A stretch of 32,997 bases of DNA from Candidatus Latescibacterota bacterium (GTDB lineage: Bacteria > Krumholzibacteriota > Krumholzibacteriia > WVZY01 > JAKEHA01), in contig JAKEHA010000328.1 in NCBI GenBank assembly GCA_022615275.1, forward strand, positions 1 through 32,997, read 5' to 3'. Positions 24,949 through 32,638 of this stretch are shown in pieces. The notes beneath the pieces were generated by a model that was given only the letters and a program-made list of their open reading frames with translations, was not told where the DNA came from and made no database searches. How positions within the stretch are numbered: position 1 is the first letter of the stretch; the number at the start of each line of letters is the position of its first letter. The position numbers were made by a program, and so were the translations under genes.

Positions 24949-27087
24949 TCACGGGCGATTGCGCGCCAGCCATTCTTCGATCTGGCCGCGGTCGGCGAAG
25001 GCCGGGTTCAGCGTAAGACAGGTCGTGAACTCTTGTCTCGCCTCGGCCGGGCGTCCCTGGTCGCGCATCACGTAGCCCATGAAGCAGTGCGCGTCCGCGA
25101 CCCTCGGGTCCAGTGCGATCGCTCTCGCGAGACTGCGTTCGGCTTCGTCCAGGCGTCCCAACCGCAAGAAGATGAAGCCGTGCGCGACGGCGATGCGCGG
25201 GTTTCCCGGATTCGCCGCGACGATGGGCGCGCATATTCGCTCCGCCTGCTCGAACGCGCGCGTCGATTCCGCGGTTCGACCCGCCTGCGAGAGCGCCTCG
25301 CCGAGCGTTAACTGCACCGACAGACTGTTTTGATCGGAACGCGAGAGCATCTCGAGGTGCGGAATCGCACCCTGCAGCCGGTTGAGCGCGGTCAGCGCCT
25401 GGACCAGCGCAATGCGAAACAGGGCCTTGTCGGGACGCATGCGGATGGCCTGTTCGAGCGACGCCACGGCCTCTTGGTAGTGGCCCGTCTTGAGATCGAG
25501 TGCCCCCAGCAGGTAGATCGCGTTCACGTTGGCGGGATTGGCTTGCAGCGCCCGCTGCAGCCACAGGCGCTGGTTCTCGACGTCGCCGCGCTGCCGGTAG
25601 TACGTCGACATGACGACTTCAGTGCGGCCCAGCCCGAGCGGCAGTGTCTGCAGCCGCGCGACGCTGCGCGACGGGTCGGCGTTGACCGCGATCCACGGCA
25701 CCGTGTGATAGAGCGAGGTGGCGGCCACGCACACGAGAGCCGCAATTACCGCGGTCTGGCGCACGCGGGGCAGCAACAGCAGCACCAGGGCCGCCGTCGT
25801 GAACACCAACCCCGAGTGCGACAGCAAATCCCAGTCGCGCGCGTATCCCAGGTTCGAGTCGCCGATCAGCCAGCACGCGACCAAGAAGCCCAGTCCCGCC
25901 ACCAGCACGAACCACGCCGCGGGGCGTCGGCGCAGGTCCTTCGAGAGAACGCCCGCCACGGCCGCGGGGACGAACAAGAACATCCCTAATGGACCGATCA
26001 GCAGCTGCTCGTTGAAAAAGTCGCGGAAGTGCCGGCCCGAGAGCATGTAGTCGCGATTCGACTCGTGCGCGAACGCGGTCCGCACCATTGCGAGCAGTGT
26101 GCTGAGCGGGTTGTAGCCTTCGCGCGCGCGCGTGAACGCGTACACCACGACGAATCCAATGACTGTCGCGACGGTCAAGTCGAGGAGCGCGCGCGGGCGC
26201 GATTCGCGGCGGGCTAGCGCAGCTACCATCAAGACTAGGAATGACGCGCCCAGCACCAGCGACGACAAGTGGAGCGCGAAGCAGAGAATCAGCGCGAGCG
26301 CTGGGAGCAAGAGCGGCGCGGCACCGCGCACGTGGCGCAGCGCAAGCCAGAGGTACGTCGCGACGCCCACCGCGTAGAACGAATAGTTCTCGACGTAACC
26401 GAAGAAGAGCTGCACGTAGCCCTGCGCGACGATCGTGAGCCACAGGAGCACGGTGATCACGCGGGCGTGATGATCCTCTTCGACCTTGACCAGGCGCGAG
26501 AGCTCGCGGGCGAGAAACCACACCACGATCAGGAACAGGAAACCCGCCAGCACGCTCCCGGGTGCCAGGGCGTCCTGTGAGTTCAAATCGATCGAACGAT
26601 TGGGGTCGTGAAACCACGTCTTGGTGGTCCGATACACCGCGTACTGCAGGAGACTCGTGAGCGGTTCCCGTTCCAGAAGCTGCTGCGAGTTGTCGATCTC
26701 TTCGACGATGATGTTGCCGTCGCCGAGGTAGGTGTGCGAGATGCGCGCGAACCAGAAGAGCGCGGTGCCGGCTGCGACGCATGCGGACGCAAGCACCAAC
26801 ATCCGCCTTCCGTCGACCACGGGAGCAAGCGTCTTCGTGATCGTCTCCACGACGGACTGGCGCCGACGGACGGTCACGAGAACCACGGCGACGAGCGCCA
26901 GCGTGGCGACGACAAGCAACCAGAGCGGATAGAAACCGTAGAAGTGCGCGCCCCACATCCACGCGAGATGCGGCTGTGCTGCAATCACGTGCACGGTCGC
27001 CGTGGCGAGACCGACCACGACCGCGCATCCCACCAGGACGCGATGGGCAGTGATTCCAGACCGGCGCGTGCGTTGCGGGGCGGCCAT
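24949..27087 (-). CDS. Multi-pass membrane protein with C-terminal TPRs (GT-C-like), paralogue 2
   Basis: At 712 residues this has the same plan as the protein at 18028-19989: many hydrophobic helices, then a TPR tail from about residue 490 (MSTYYRQRGDVENQRLWLQRAL; IYLLGALDLKTGHYQEAVASLEQAI; AVAHGFIFLRLGRLDEAERSLARAI). It shares YLGDGNIIVEEID, LFFGYVENYSFYA and YARDWDLLS with the paralogue. A membrane glycosyltransferase-like role is inferred from layout only. No strong ribosome binding site precedes ATG 27087; several upstream in-frame codons exist. The gene converges on the phosphodiesterase-like gene with a 25-bp gap. Confidence 0.78.
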   Translation of the reverse strand: MAAPQRTRRSGITAHRVLVGCAVVVGLATATVHVIAAQPHLAWMWGAHFYGFYPLWLLVVATLALVAVVLVTVRRRQSVVETITKTLAPVVDGRRMLVLASACVAAGTALFWFARISHTYLGDGNIIVEEIDNSQQLLEREPLTSLLQYAVYRTTKTWFHDPNRSIDLNSQDALAPGSVLAGFLFLIVVWFLARELSRLVKVEEDHHARVITVLLWLTIVAQGYVQLFFGYVENYSFYAVGVATYLWLALRHVRGAAPLLLPALALILCFALHLSSLVLGASFLVLMVAALARRESRPRALLDLTVATVIGFVVVYAFTRAREGYNPLSTLLAMVRTAFAHESNRDYMLSGRHFRDFFNEQLLIGPLGMFLFVPAAVAGVLSKDLRRRPAAWFVLVAGLGFLVACWLIGDSNLGYARDWDLLSHSGLVFTTAALVLLLLPRVRQTAVIAALVCVAATSLYHTVPWIAVNADPSRSVARLQTLPLGLGRTEVVMSTYYRQRGDVENQRLWLQRALQANPANVNAIYLLGALDLKTGHYQEAVASLEQAIRMRPDKALFRIALVQALTALNRLQGAIPHLEMLSRSDQNSLSVQLTLGEALSQAGRTAESTRAFEQAERICAPIVAANPGNPRIAVAHGFIFLRLGRLDEAERSLARAIALDPRVADAHCFMGYVMRDQGRPAEARQEFTTCLTLNPAFADRGQIEEWLARNRP

Positions 27088-27221
27088 GCGACGATGCTAG
27101 ACGAGCGACGCCTCGACCGCAAGCCGGGATGGCATTCGCCGGCCGCATCCACCATGGCGTAAGGCCCAATAAGAACAAGAGTTAATAAAACTCGAGGTCG
27201 GGGGCATTCTATTTGAGACAA

Positions 27222-27314
27222 ACCGGTTATCCCGAAGGGCGGCGTGTGTGGCTCAACGTGAAGGCGCAGGACGCGAACGGTGCGCTCGTGTACGAGTCGG
27301 GTGCGTACGGCCCG
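27222..27314 (+). pseudogene. Remnant of a C-terminal cytochrome-type domain
   Basis: About 30 codons read GYPEGRRVWLNVKAQDANG and then LVYESGAYGP. I recognise this as similar to the segment that follows T-G-H-x-x-P in C-terminal domains of some multihaem cytochrome-type proteins. No start codon or upstream domain is present, and a terminator-like hairpin follows directly. It looks like the tail of a deleted gene. Identification is from memory of the motif. Confidence 0.45.
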
Positions 27315-27324
27315 CGCCTTTTTT
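27300..27324 (+). terminator. Intrinsic terminator after the gene remnant
   Basis: GGTGCG (27300-27305) pairs with CGCGCC (27313-27318), one G-T wobble included, with a 7-nt loop. Six consecutive T residues (27319-27324) follow. This is the clearest intrinsic-terminator form in the accessory half. Confidence 0.5.
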
Positions 27325-27364
27325 GCCATCGAACGCGGTATACTCCCTCCAGGAGGTATCCCTC

Positions 27365-27685
27365 ATGCAGCTCATCAATCTCAAGAACGTGGAACCGCGC
27401 GAAGTGCAGCCGGGACACTGCGCGCGCTTCGTGCACTCGGCCCGGATGACCGTCGCGCACTGGCGCATCGACGCGGGATCGACCATTCCCGAGCACGACC
27501 ACCCCCACGAGCAGGTCGTCAACGTGCTCGCGGGCCGCTACGAGCTGACGGTGGCGGGAGAGCCGCTCACGTTGGAGCCCGGGATGGTCGTCGTGATCCC
27601 GAGTGGGGTCCGGCACTCGGGCCGCGCCCTCACCGATGCAATCTTGCTCGACGTGTTCCAGCCCGTGCGCGAGGACTATCGCTGA
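27365..27685 (+). CDS. Small single-domain cupin protein
   Basis: This 106-residue protein is a compact cupin. The metal-binding motif is visible as PEHDHPHEQVVNVLAGRYEL (two His spaced H-x-H, then the Glu position), and the second motif as PSGVRHSGRAL. Cupins of this size bind a metal and may act as isomerases, dioxygenases or sugar-binding sensors; the specific role cannot be read. An ideal AGGAGGT (27351-27357) lies 7 bp before the ATG, fixing this start over upstream in-frame codons. A TATACT at 27339-27344 could be a -10 box, but no -35 is evident. Confidence 0.88.
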   Translation: MQLINLKNVEPREVQPGHCARFVHSARMTVAHWRIDAGSTIPEHDHPHEQVVNVLAGRYELTVAGEPLTLEPGMVVVIPSGVRHSGRALTDAILLDVFQPVREDYR

Positions 27686-27789
27686 ACGCCGAACGGCTTC
27701 GATAACACTCCTCGTTTCAATCCGTTACAGCGTCGCGGGAGACCCCGGCGGTGGCGCGAATCTTGCCCCGTCCACCCGGAGGTATTCCC

Positions 27790-28419
27790 ATGAGACCGAG
27801 ATCGGCTCTATTGATGATCGGCGTGGTCGCGATGGTTTCGCTCGCGTGCGCGAAGCGCACCATCGTCGAAGTCCCGCCCCGCATGGATCTCTATTCGTAC
27901 AACTTGATCGGTGTCGTCCAGTTCAGCACCGAGAGCAAGGGCTCGCTGGCGCAGTTCGCGACCCAGCGTTTCGTCGAAGCCTTGCAGGAGTCGCAGCCCG
28001 GCGTGCGCGTGCTGGAACTCGGCAAGGCGGAAGACATCAAGCGTGAAGTCAAGCGCGACAACATGAGCTTCGAAACCATGCGCGTGATCGGCGAGCACTA
28101 CGGCGTGGGCGCCGTAATCGTGGGTACGCTGGACGTCGAGGACGTCAAGCCGCGCGTCGATCTCCAGTCGATGATCGTGAGCGGGAGTGTGAGCGCGGAC
28201 GTGAAGGCGTCCCTCACGACCAAGATCATGGAGACCTCGAGCGGTGCCACCGCGTGGACGCGCTCCGCGCGCACCTCGTGCACCGTCGCGCAAGTCGGCA
28301 TGAGCGGCGGCTCGGTTCGCTTCGACGCCAAGGACCCCGAGCGCGCCTACGGCAACATGGTCGACGCACTCATCATGGACCTCACGCGCGACTTCCGCGT
28401 CTCCTACGTGAGTCAGTAG
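27790..28419 (+). CDS. Putative lipoprotein with CsgG/TolB-N-like fold
   Basis: The 209-residue product has a lipoprotein signal (VVAMVSLAC, then AKR). It continues LIGVVQFSTESKGSLAQFATQRFVEALQ and VRVLELGKAEDI, an alternating beta-alpha pattern like the N-terminal domains of CsgG and TolB, which bind partner proteins at the outer membrane. A later segment reads YGVGAVIVGTLDVEDVKP. The function is unknown. GGAGGT at 27779-27784 sets the ATG at 27790; an upstream in-frame ATG lacks this. It lies about 100 bp after the cupin gene. Confidence 0.78.
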   Translation: MRPRSALLMIGVVAMVSLACAKRTIVEVPPRMDLYSYNLIGVVQFSTESKGSLAQFATQRFVEALQESQPGVRVLELGKAEDIKREVKRDNMSFETMRVIGEHYGVGAVIVGTLDVEDVKPRVDLQSMIVSGSVSADVKASLTTKIMETSSGATAWTRSARTSCTVAQVGMSGGSVRFDAKDPERAYGNMVDALIMDLTRDFRVSYVSQ

Positions 28420-28456
28420 CCTGGAAGCGTCACGCGGTGCCGAGGCCCCAGTAGAA

Positions 28457-28502
28457 ACCGGACATTTCTATCGGGCGGAAGACCGGACATTTCTAATGGG
28501 CG
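28457..28502 (+). repeat. Tandem 21-bp direct repeats (ACCGGACATTTCTA type)
   Basis: Copies at 28457-28477 and 28482-28502 match at 19 of 21 positions, 25 bp apart. Tandem motifs of this kind resemble transposase-binding ends of insertion sequences, but no transposase is adjacent. They lie just upstream of the tRNA-Asn promoter. Confidence 0.6.
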
Positions 28503-28524
28503 TTTACACGGCCGAACGGGGCCA

Positions 28525-28553
28525 TTGACAAGTGGTTAGCAAGATTGTAGTCT
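28525..28553 (+). promoter_or_regulatory. Sigma70-type promoter of the tRNA-Asn gene
   Basis: A perfect TTGACA (28525-28530) is followed by a 17-bp spacer and TAGTCT (28548-28553), a weaker -10. The tRNA 5' end at 28565 is 11 bp beyond the -10. Confidence 0.55.
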
Positions 28554-28564
28554 CTCCGCCTGGT

Positions 28565-28881
28565 TCCTCGGTAGCTCAATGGTAGAGCATGCGGCTGTGT
28601 CCACGACGCAGCGCCGACGGGAGACCGTCGGTGAAAAATCGGGTGAATTCAGGGAAGCCCTTCCAGGGTAATCCTGAGCGAAGCCCGCCGAATGAGAGAC
28701 CAAGTAGGCGGGAACGTGCAGAGACTAGGGGATGAGGACTCTCAACCGATACGCCCCACTAGCGCCCGACACCCTCGCTCGTGTTCAACGAGACGGGTGA
28801 TGAGATAGTCCGAGCCCTTTGGCAACAAAGGGAACCCTCGTAACCGCAGGGTTGTAGGTTCGAGTCCTACCCGGGGAGCCA
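28565..28881 (+). tRNA. tRNA-Asn(GUU) interrupted by a group I intron
   Basis: Exon 1 is 28565-28598 and exon 2 is 28841-28881, giving a 75-nt tRNA with encoded CCA (28879-28881). Acceptor arms TCCTCGG and CCGGGGA pair with one U-G. The D stem is GCTC/GAGC, the anticodon stem TGCGG/CCGCA and the T stem GTAGG/CCTAC around TTCGAGT. The spliced anticodon loop is CTGTTAA, so the anticodon is GTT (Asn). The intron lies between anticodon positions 35 and 36. A T-rich tract follows the CCA end. Confidence 0.92.
28599..28840 (+). ncRNA. Group I intron (self-splicing ribozyme) in tRNA-Asn
   Basis: The 242-nt intron has no ORF. P1 pairs exon GCTGT (28594-28598) with GCAGC (28608-28612), including the obligatory U-G at the 5' splice site. 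P2 (28614-28620 with 28625-28631) has a GAGA loop. P3 pairs 28638-28642 with 28746-28750. P4 pairs 28650-28653 with 28673-28676, inside AATTCAGGGAA (P) and AATCCTGAGC (Q). P6 pairs 28684-28689 with 28707-28712. P7 pairs GACTA (28723-28727) in GTGCAGAGACTA (R) with TAGTC (28806-28810) in GAGATAGTCC (S). P8 uses CACCC/GGGTG (28770-28774, 28795-28799). P9 (28815-28832) has a GCAA loop. The terminal G is 28840. A small hairpin between P7 and P3' (TGAG/CTCA) leaves the subgroup open. Confidence 0.92.
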
Positions 28882-29202
28882 TTCTTTTTCTATCGCTTCC
28901 TTCGACGCTCCGACCGTTTTCATTTCCGCTTCTTTGGCGACTCCATCCGCAAGGGTTGCAAAGACTTGTTTCAACTCGACGTGTACCACGAGGGACACGG
29001 CCGACCGAACTTCCCGCCCACCACAACCCCACACGCCCAAAGCCCCCAAACCCCGGACGCAACCAAACCTCGCCAGTTGTCCAACTGGTGAACGTCGGTT
29101 ACGTCGCCACATCACCTGCGCCAGAAACAGTTCGGCGTCCTCCGAATCCCACTTTCCCAGTGTTTCGAAGAACGCCGCCAATTCAATCCCCGCTGTCTTC
29201 AC
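28867..29202 (-). CDS. Hypothetical protein overlapping the tRNA 3' end
   Basis: I do not recognise this 111-codon frame. A GTG start at 29202 has GGGAGG seven bases upstream. The translation begins VKTAGIELAAFFETLGKW and ends EKEWLPG, with a helical-looking tail (HVELKQVFATLADGVAKEAE). The last codons and stop lie inside the tRNA-Asn exon 2 on the opposite strand, which is odd for a conserved gene and lowers confidence. The plus strand here is strongly C-rich. It may be a remnant joined to the tRNA. Confidence 0.35.
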   Translation of the reverse strand: MKTAGIELAAFFETLGKWDSEDAELFLAQVMWRRNRRSPVGQLARFGCVRGLGALGVWGCGGREVRSAVSLVVHVELKQVFATLADGVAKEAEMKTVGASKEAIEKEWLPG

Positions 29203-29317
29203 ATCGCATCCTCCCATCCGAACCCTACCAACTAACTAACGTCCAATATCACCTCCTGCTTCATACTCTTGCGTTTCGCCACCGTCAAGGTCGCTGCGTT
29301 CGAAACATCACGTTTCC

Positions 29318-29337
29318 TGACGTCCACCACTCTGGGG
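29318..29337 (+). repeat. Dispersed 20-bp motif, copy 1
   Basis: TGACGTCCACCACTCTGGGG. It matches copy 2 (31071-31090) at 18/20 and copy 3 (31150-31169) at 17/20, all in the same orientation. Here the motif is the 5' side of a hairpin: CCACC (29324-29328) with GGTGG (29351-29355) enclosing TCTGGG/CCCAGA. Confidence 0.55.
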
Positions 29338-29383
29338 TATCCCAGATGCAGGTGGTTCTAACGTCGTCCACTCTACCGCTGCC

Positions 29384-30055
29384 CTACAAGAGTCCGTTCT
29401 CAGCCAGCTCTGCTCGGTATCGTCCAATCAAGTCCTTGCGCCAGTTCTCCAATAGCTCGCCAAGAATCGCTAAATCGTCACCTAGCTTGAGCGCTTGAGC
29501 ACCAATCCGCATGTTGTCATTCGGCCCCTCGACTGCCCCGACGCTCTTGATGATGCATGCCGTCCGACGCTGATGATCCCCCAGTTCGGACCATGACGAC
29601 GGCCATTCGTCTCGATGCTTGAAGTAGTTGGCGAAAGCGTCGACAACTTGAATCTGCGAGTAGCCGCTATCTTGCTTCGACCAGACGGCCGGTGCACTTC
29701 CCACCGTCATGATCGCGGCCTTTGACTTATTGGTCGTCTTGAGATCGACGTGCCGGTTCGTCGCAAGATTGTGCAGCATGACTATTTCCGAGATAACCCA
29801 AGAGATGTAGACTTGTGCCACCACGAATGAAGCGCCGAGCAATGCCTCTTCAACCCTTGATTCGTGCTCAATATATGTCTCCGCGTGCTCCTTTTCGTAT
29901 TCCGTCTTGGCTTTCGCAATTGACACACGTACTTCCTGCCGCAGCTGATCAAATTTCGCGAAGACATCGCTAAATTGTTGCTGCTCTATGTCCACCGTTG
30001 TGAGGAGGTTCGAAAAGATGTTGGCTTTGAAGCCGGGGCCTATGTGACTGGTCAT
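29384..30055 (-). CDS. Hypothetical protein, mixed helical, unknown function
   Basis: I do not recognise this 223-residue protein. The start at 30055 (MTSHIGPGFKANIF) has AAAGGAAG upstream; an upstream in-frame ATG at 30085 is less likely. The first 90 residues look like a long helix or coiled coil (DQLRQEVRVSIAKAKTEYEKEH, cut here for length at AKTEY). The second half has FANYFKHRDEWPSSWSELG and ends RKDLIGRYRAELAENG, similar in flavour to small HEPN-like or abortive-infection-type helical proteins, but I cannot show a catalytic motif. There is no signal peptide, so it is probably cytoplasmic. Lower GC than the main chromosome suggests acquisition. Confidence 0.65.
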   Translation of the reverse strand: MTSHIGPGFKANIFSNLLTTVDIEQQQFSDVFAKFDQLRQEVRVSIAKAKTEYEKEHAETYIEHESRVEEALLGASFVVAQVYISWVISEIVMLHNLATNRHVDLKTTNKSKAAIMTVGSAPAVWSKQDSGYSQIQVVDAFANYFKHRDEWPSSWSELGDHQRRTACIIKSVGAVEGPNDNMRIGAQALKLGDDLAILGELLENWRKDLIGRYRAELAENGLL

Positions 30056-30398
30056 TGTCTCTTCCTTTCGTCGACTCGCATTCACGCGCAGGGCGTCCCA
30101 GGACGGCTCCAGCTAGCAGTTTGTGAGCGTGCTCGTGGCTCCAGCCTGCAAGGCCAGCGGATACAGCAATCAACGGTTCCCGTCCCATGATCGCGCCCCG
30201 ATGTGGTCAGATTTGCCGGGCCACACGCAGCACGCACTATGCCACCCGTGGATTCTTCGTGCCGCACCTGTTGGGAAACGAACTGCCTGTGCAATCGCGC
30301 ATTACCGCATGGCATGAATTCTGCACAACCGAATGCTTTCTGCCCAGCTCAGCGAAGGCCCCGCAGTCACATTGACTCGATACACAGGAGTATTGGAG
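30056..30398. other. Divergent intergenic region without a recognised gene
   Basis: These 343 bp separate divergent genes at 30055 (minus) and 30399 (plus). I see no conserved protein, tRNA or strong hairpin. Ribosome binding sites lie at each edge (AAAGGAAG at 30061-30068 on the minus strand, CAGGAG at 30385-30390 on the plus strand). Confidence 0.4.
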
Positions 30399-31028
30399 AT
30401 GAAAGGCACGATCACACGGTTTGGGCTTATCGCCAGCGGCCTGTTCACTATCCTCTTGGCTGCAGGTTGCGCGAGCACGGACCTGACATCCCAGGTCAAC
30501 TTGGAAGTCGCACGTCGCGGGTTCACGAGGGTGCTCGTGGAGGGGAATTTTCAAAGCCTTGAGCATCGTCAAATTGCGGAAGAGAAACTTTGCTCTGAGC
30601 TTGCACGTCTAGCCACGTGCGAATGCGTCAAAGCCTCCGACGTTTTCTTTCCGGGTAAACAGTATTCCTTCGACGAGCTCAAGAAGCGATTCGCCGAACT
30701 GGGAATCGACGCCGTATTGACGCTTCAACCGACCGGCGGCGGCACGTCGTCTACGTACGTCCCTCAAACGACGCAAACGACTGGCAACGCGCAAGTCATT
30801 GGCAATACGATTACAGGATCGAGTACCACGCAGTCCTATGGTGGCTACAACGTAAGTAAGCCATGGTCGAATTTTGAAGCGTCGCTCTGGTCGACTACGG
30901 ACGGCGAAGTTGCTTGGTACGCTACCGCCCAATCCGGTGGAAATGCCTTTGCCGGCTGGGATGATCTCATCAAGTCAGCGGCCGGCAAGACGGTGAGCAA
31001 GCTCGTTACCGACGGCGTGCTACATTGA
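30399..31028 (+). CDS. Putative lipoprotein, unknown function
   Basis: The 209-residue product has a lipoprotein signal ending TILLAAGC-AST. The mature part starts with a beta-alpha pattern (FTRVLVEGNFQSLEHRQIAEEKL) and has two cysteines in LARLATCECVKASD. It also has GIDAVLTLQPTGG, then a long Thr/Gln/Gly/Ser-rich linker (about residues 125-155) and a C-terminal domain with SLWSTTDGEVAWYATA. The layout resembles small periplasmic lipoproteins of the DUF4136/CsgG-like class, like the 27790-28419 gene, but I see no diagnostic motif. CAGGAG precedes ATG 30399. Confidence 0.7.
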   Translation: MKGTITRFGLIASGLFTILLAAGCASTDLTSQVNLEVARRGFTRVLVEGNFQSLEHRQIAEEKLCSELARLATCECVKASDVFFPGKQYSFDELKKRFAELGIDAVLTLQPTGGGTSSTYVPQTTQTTGNAQVIGNTITGSSTTQSYGGYNVSKPWSNFEASLWSTTDGEVAWYATAQSGGNAFAGWDDLIKSAAGKTVSKLVTDGVLH

Positions 31029-31070
31029 GCCCGTGTGTTCGCCCCGCAGGCCGTGGACAAATTTGACGCC

Positions 31071-31090
31071 TGACTTCCACCACTCTGTGG
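31071..31090 (+). repeat. Dispersed 20-bp motif, copy 2
   Basis: TGACTTCCACCACTCTGTGG, 43 bp after the lipoprotein stop. It differs from copy 1 at two positions. Confidence 0.55.
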
Positions 31091-31149
31091 GCGCGCGGTA
31101 GCAAGTCCACCGAAGACCGCCTACAATACCGAGGTCCTAAGCTCGTGGC

Positions 31150-31169
31150 GAACATCCACCACTCTGGGG
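31150..31169 (+). repeat. Dispersed 20-bp motif, copy 3
   Basis: GAACATCCACCACTCTGGGG, followed directly by AGCCATT. Its last 15 bases are identical to those of copy 1. It lies 70 bp before the next coding start. Confidence 0.55.
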
Positions 31170-31239
31170 AGCCATTTCCTCTCTTCGCATCTCTTGTCTG
31201 CCTTGCCTCCCAAGCTGGGAGTTCGCATGCTGTCGTCGT

Positions 31240-32247
31240 ATGCGCTTCTTCGTAACAACCCTCGCGTTTTGTGTCATTTCGGCTGCCGCTGCCGAGACAT
31301 CAACCACCCAGAGCGATGGGCTAAGCGTCACGTTCCGACTCGACACCACCACCGTCACAATGGGGGCCGCGGTCGACTTCCATGTCTCGCTGGTCTTTGA
31401 TACCTCCATGGCCGACACCAAAACTCGAATCCTCAATCGTCATTCGGAGAGTTGCGAGTTTGTTTTTGTAAACGACCGGACCGGAGAATCCTTTGAGCGC
31501 CTTCCGTACAATACGGGCATGCTGGCAATGGAGCAACCCGGGAACCTCGTTCGCCTTACGCACGGCGCTCGCTTCGTGCTCGACGATCTCAAGGTGCATC
31601 TTCTCAACGACGAGGGCGAACAGATCCCGCCGGGCACGTACTCGGTCCGAGTTACGTACGTGAACGACGGCGGAGACAGAACGGAAGCCCATATGGACTC
31701 GACGCACCAATATCGCCGGCGTCGTTACGAAGGGCCATGGGAGGTCTGGAGCGGGCAAGCTGTGTCGACATCCAGCGAACTGAGAATCCTGCCGGCGTCT
31801 CCGGCTCTCGTTGAGGTTGTGATTCCCTCGGCTCTGGTTGTCGATACCACGACGGTCAGGATTCCGTCTCCCGAAGGTTGGAGCGTTTCTCGAGGCATGC
31901 AAGTCGCGTGGGCGTTTAGCGCGGATTCCACGCAGGTAATCCGGGTAATGAAACAGCCTGGCTTCGCGCTCGGAATTCGTTGGAGGCTTGAATCGCTTGT
32001 CGATGGCAAGACGATTTCCGATTTCCCGCAGGGCCTGGAGGGTTTGCCAGTCGCGGGCGGCCAGTCGTACCTTCACCCGCACGTTTCGTCGCAATTGTCT
32101 GCTGCCACGGATTCCGAGCTCATCCTGCACATGGAAGTCTTCGAAGCGTCGAATCAGCCCAAACACGCCTGGATGCCCGAGCGGGGAGAATTTAGGGTGT
32201 TATGGACTGGCCAGATTCGCTACCGATTGCGAGGCGGAAGACGATAG
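31240..32247 (+). CDS. Secreted hypothetical protein, beta-rich
   Basis: This 335-residue protein has a short signal peptide (MRFFVTTLAFCVISAAAAE). I do not recognise a family. The mature chain is beta-rich with Ig-like phrasing: SVTFRLDTTTVTMGAAVDFHVSL, then an exposed loop, and IPPGTYSVRVTYVNDGG. Such phrasing is common in domains that precede a macroglobulin or invasin-type module. The C-terminus is basic (RLRGGRR). No strong ribosome binding site precedes ATG 31240; an upstream ATG is in another frame. It probably acts outside the cytoplasm. Confidence 0.7.
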   Translation: MRFFVTTLAFCVISAAAAETSTTQSDGLSVTFRLDTTTVTMGAAVDFHVSLVFDTSMADTKTRILNRHSESCEFVFVNDRTGESFERLPYNTGMLAMEQPGNLVRLTHGARFVLDDLKVHLLNDEGEQIPPGTYSVRVTYVNDGGDRTEAHMDSTHQYRRRRYEGPWEVWSGQAVSTSSELRILPASPALVEVVIPSALVVDTTTVRIPSPEGWSVSRGMQVAWAFSADSTQVIRVMKQPGFALGIRWRLESLVDGKTISDFPQGLEGLPVAGGQSYLHPHVSSQLSAATDSELILHMEVFEASNQPKHAWMPERGEFRVLWTGQIRYRLRGGRR

Positions 32248-32301
32248 CCTGAGTAGGCTCCAAGTCCGGTGTATGCCGCGGCTGCTAGCGGCGGTATAGC
32301 T

Positions 32302-32490
32302 TCAGAAGAGCTGCCGGGCCAGCGCGAGGATGATGCTCTCGGGGCCGCGGAGGTAACAGAGGCGATACTTGTCCTCGTACTTACCGTCCGGTTCATTTCG
32401 CGCCAATGATGCGACGGGGGACACGCACCTCGCGTCCGAGGTCGCCGACACCGTAGTTGCAACTAGCATCAGAAGAGCGAGCTCAAGCAC
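32302..32490 (-). CDS. Possible small secreted peptide
   Basis: A 62-codon frame with GTG start at 32490 encodes a hydrophobic N-terminus (LELALLMLVATTVSATSDA) that reads like a signal peptide. The rest, about 42 residues, has two cysteines (ARC and YRLCYLRG). No clear ribosome binding site is seen. The rest of the 32248-32638 gap shows nothing else I can name. Confidence 0.35.
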   Translation of the reverse strand: MLELALLMLVATTVSATSDARCVSPVASLARNEPDGKYEDKYRLCYLRGPESIILALARQLF

Positions 32491-32638
32491 GCGGGTGTTC
32501 CGTGAAAGAACTCTCCCGCAGTCTCCTGGTGACAGGGGACGCCATGTTGGCTATCATAGTGCCCGCATATGGCGACGATCCGACACGGATCGAAGCCTCA
32601 TCTTTTTGCTCGTTTCCCGTAGAAAGGACCTCCAAGCC

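Noticed and set aside
28881..28891. T-rich tract after the tRNA as an intrinsic terminator
   Set aside because: The only stem before it is the tRNA acceptor itself, so a separate terminator hairpin cannot be shown.
28873..31176. GGGGAGCCATT at the tRNA 3' end (28873-28883) repeated at 31166-31176, as possible att sites of an integrated island
   Set aside because: An 11-bp match is expected many times by chance in 33 kb, similarity does not extend further, and no integrase gene is visible.
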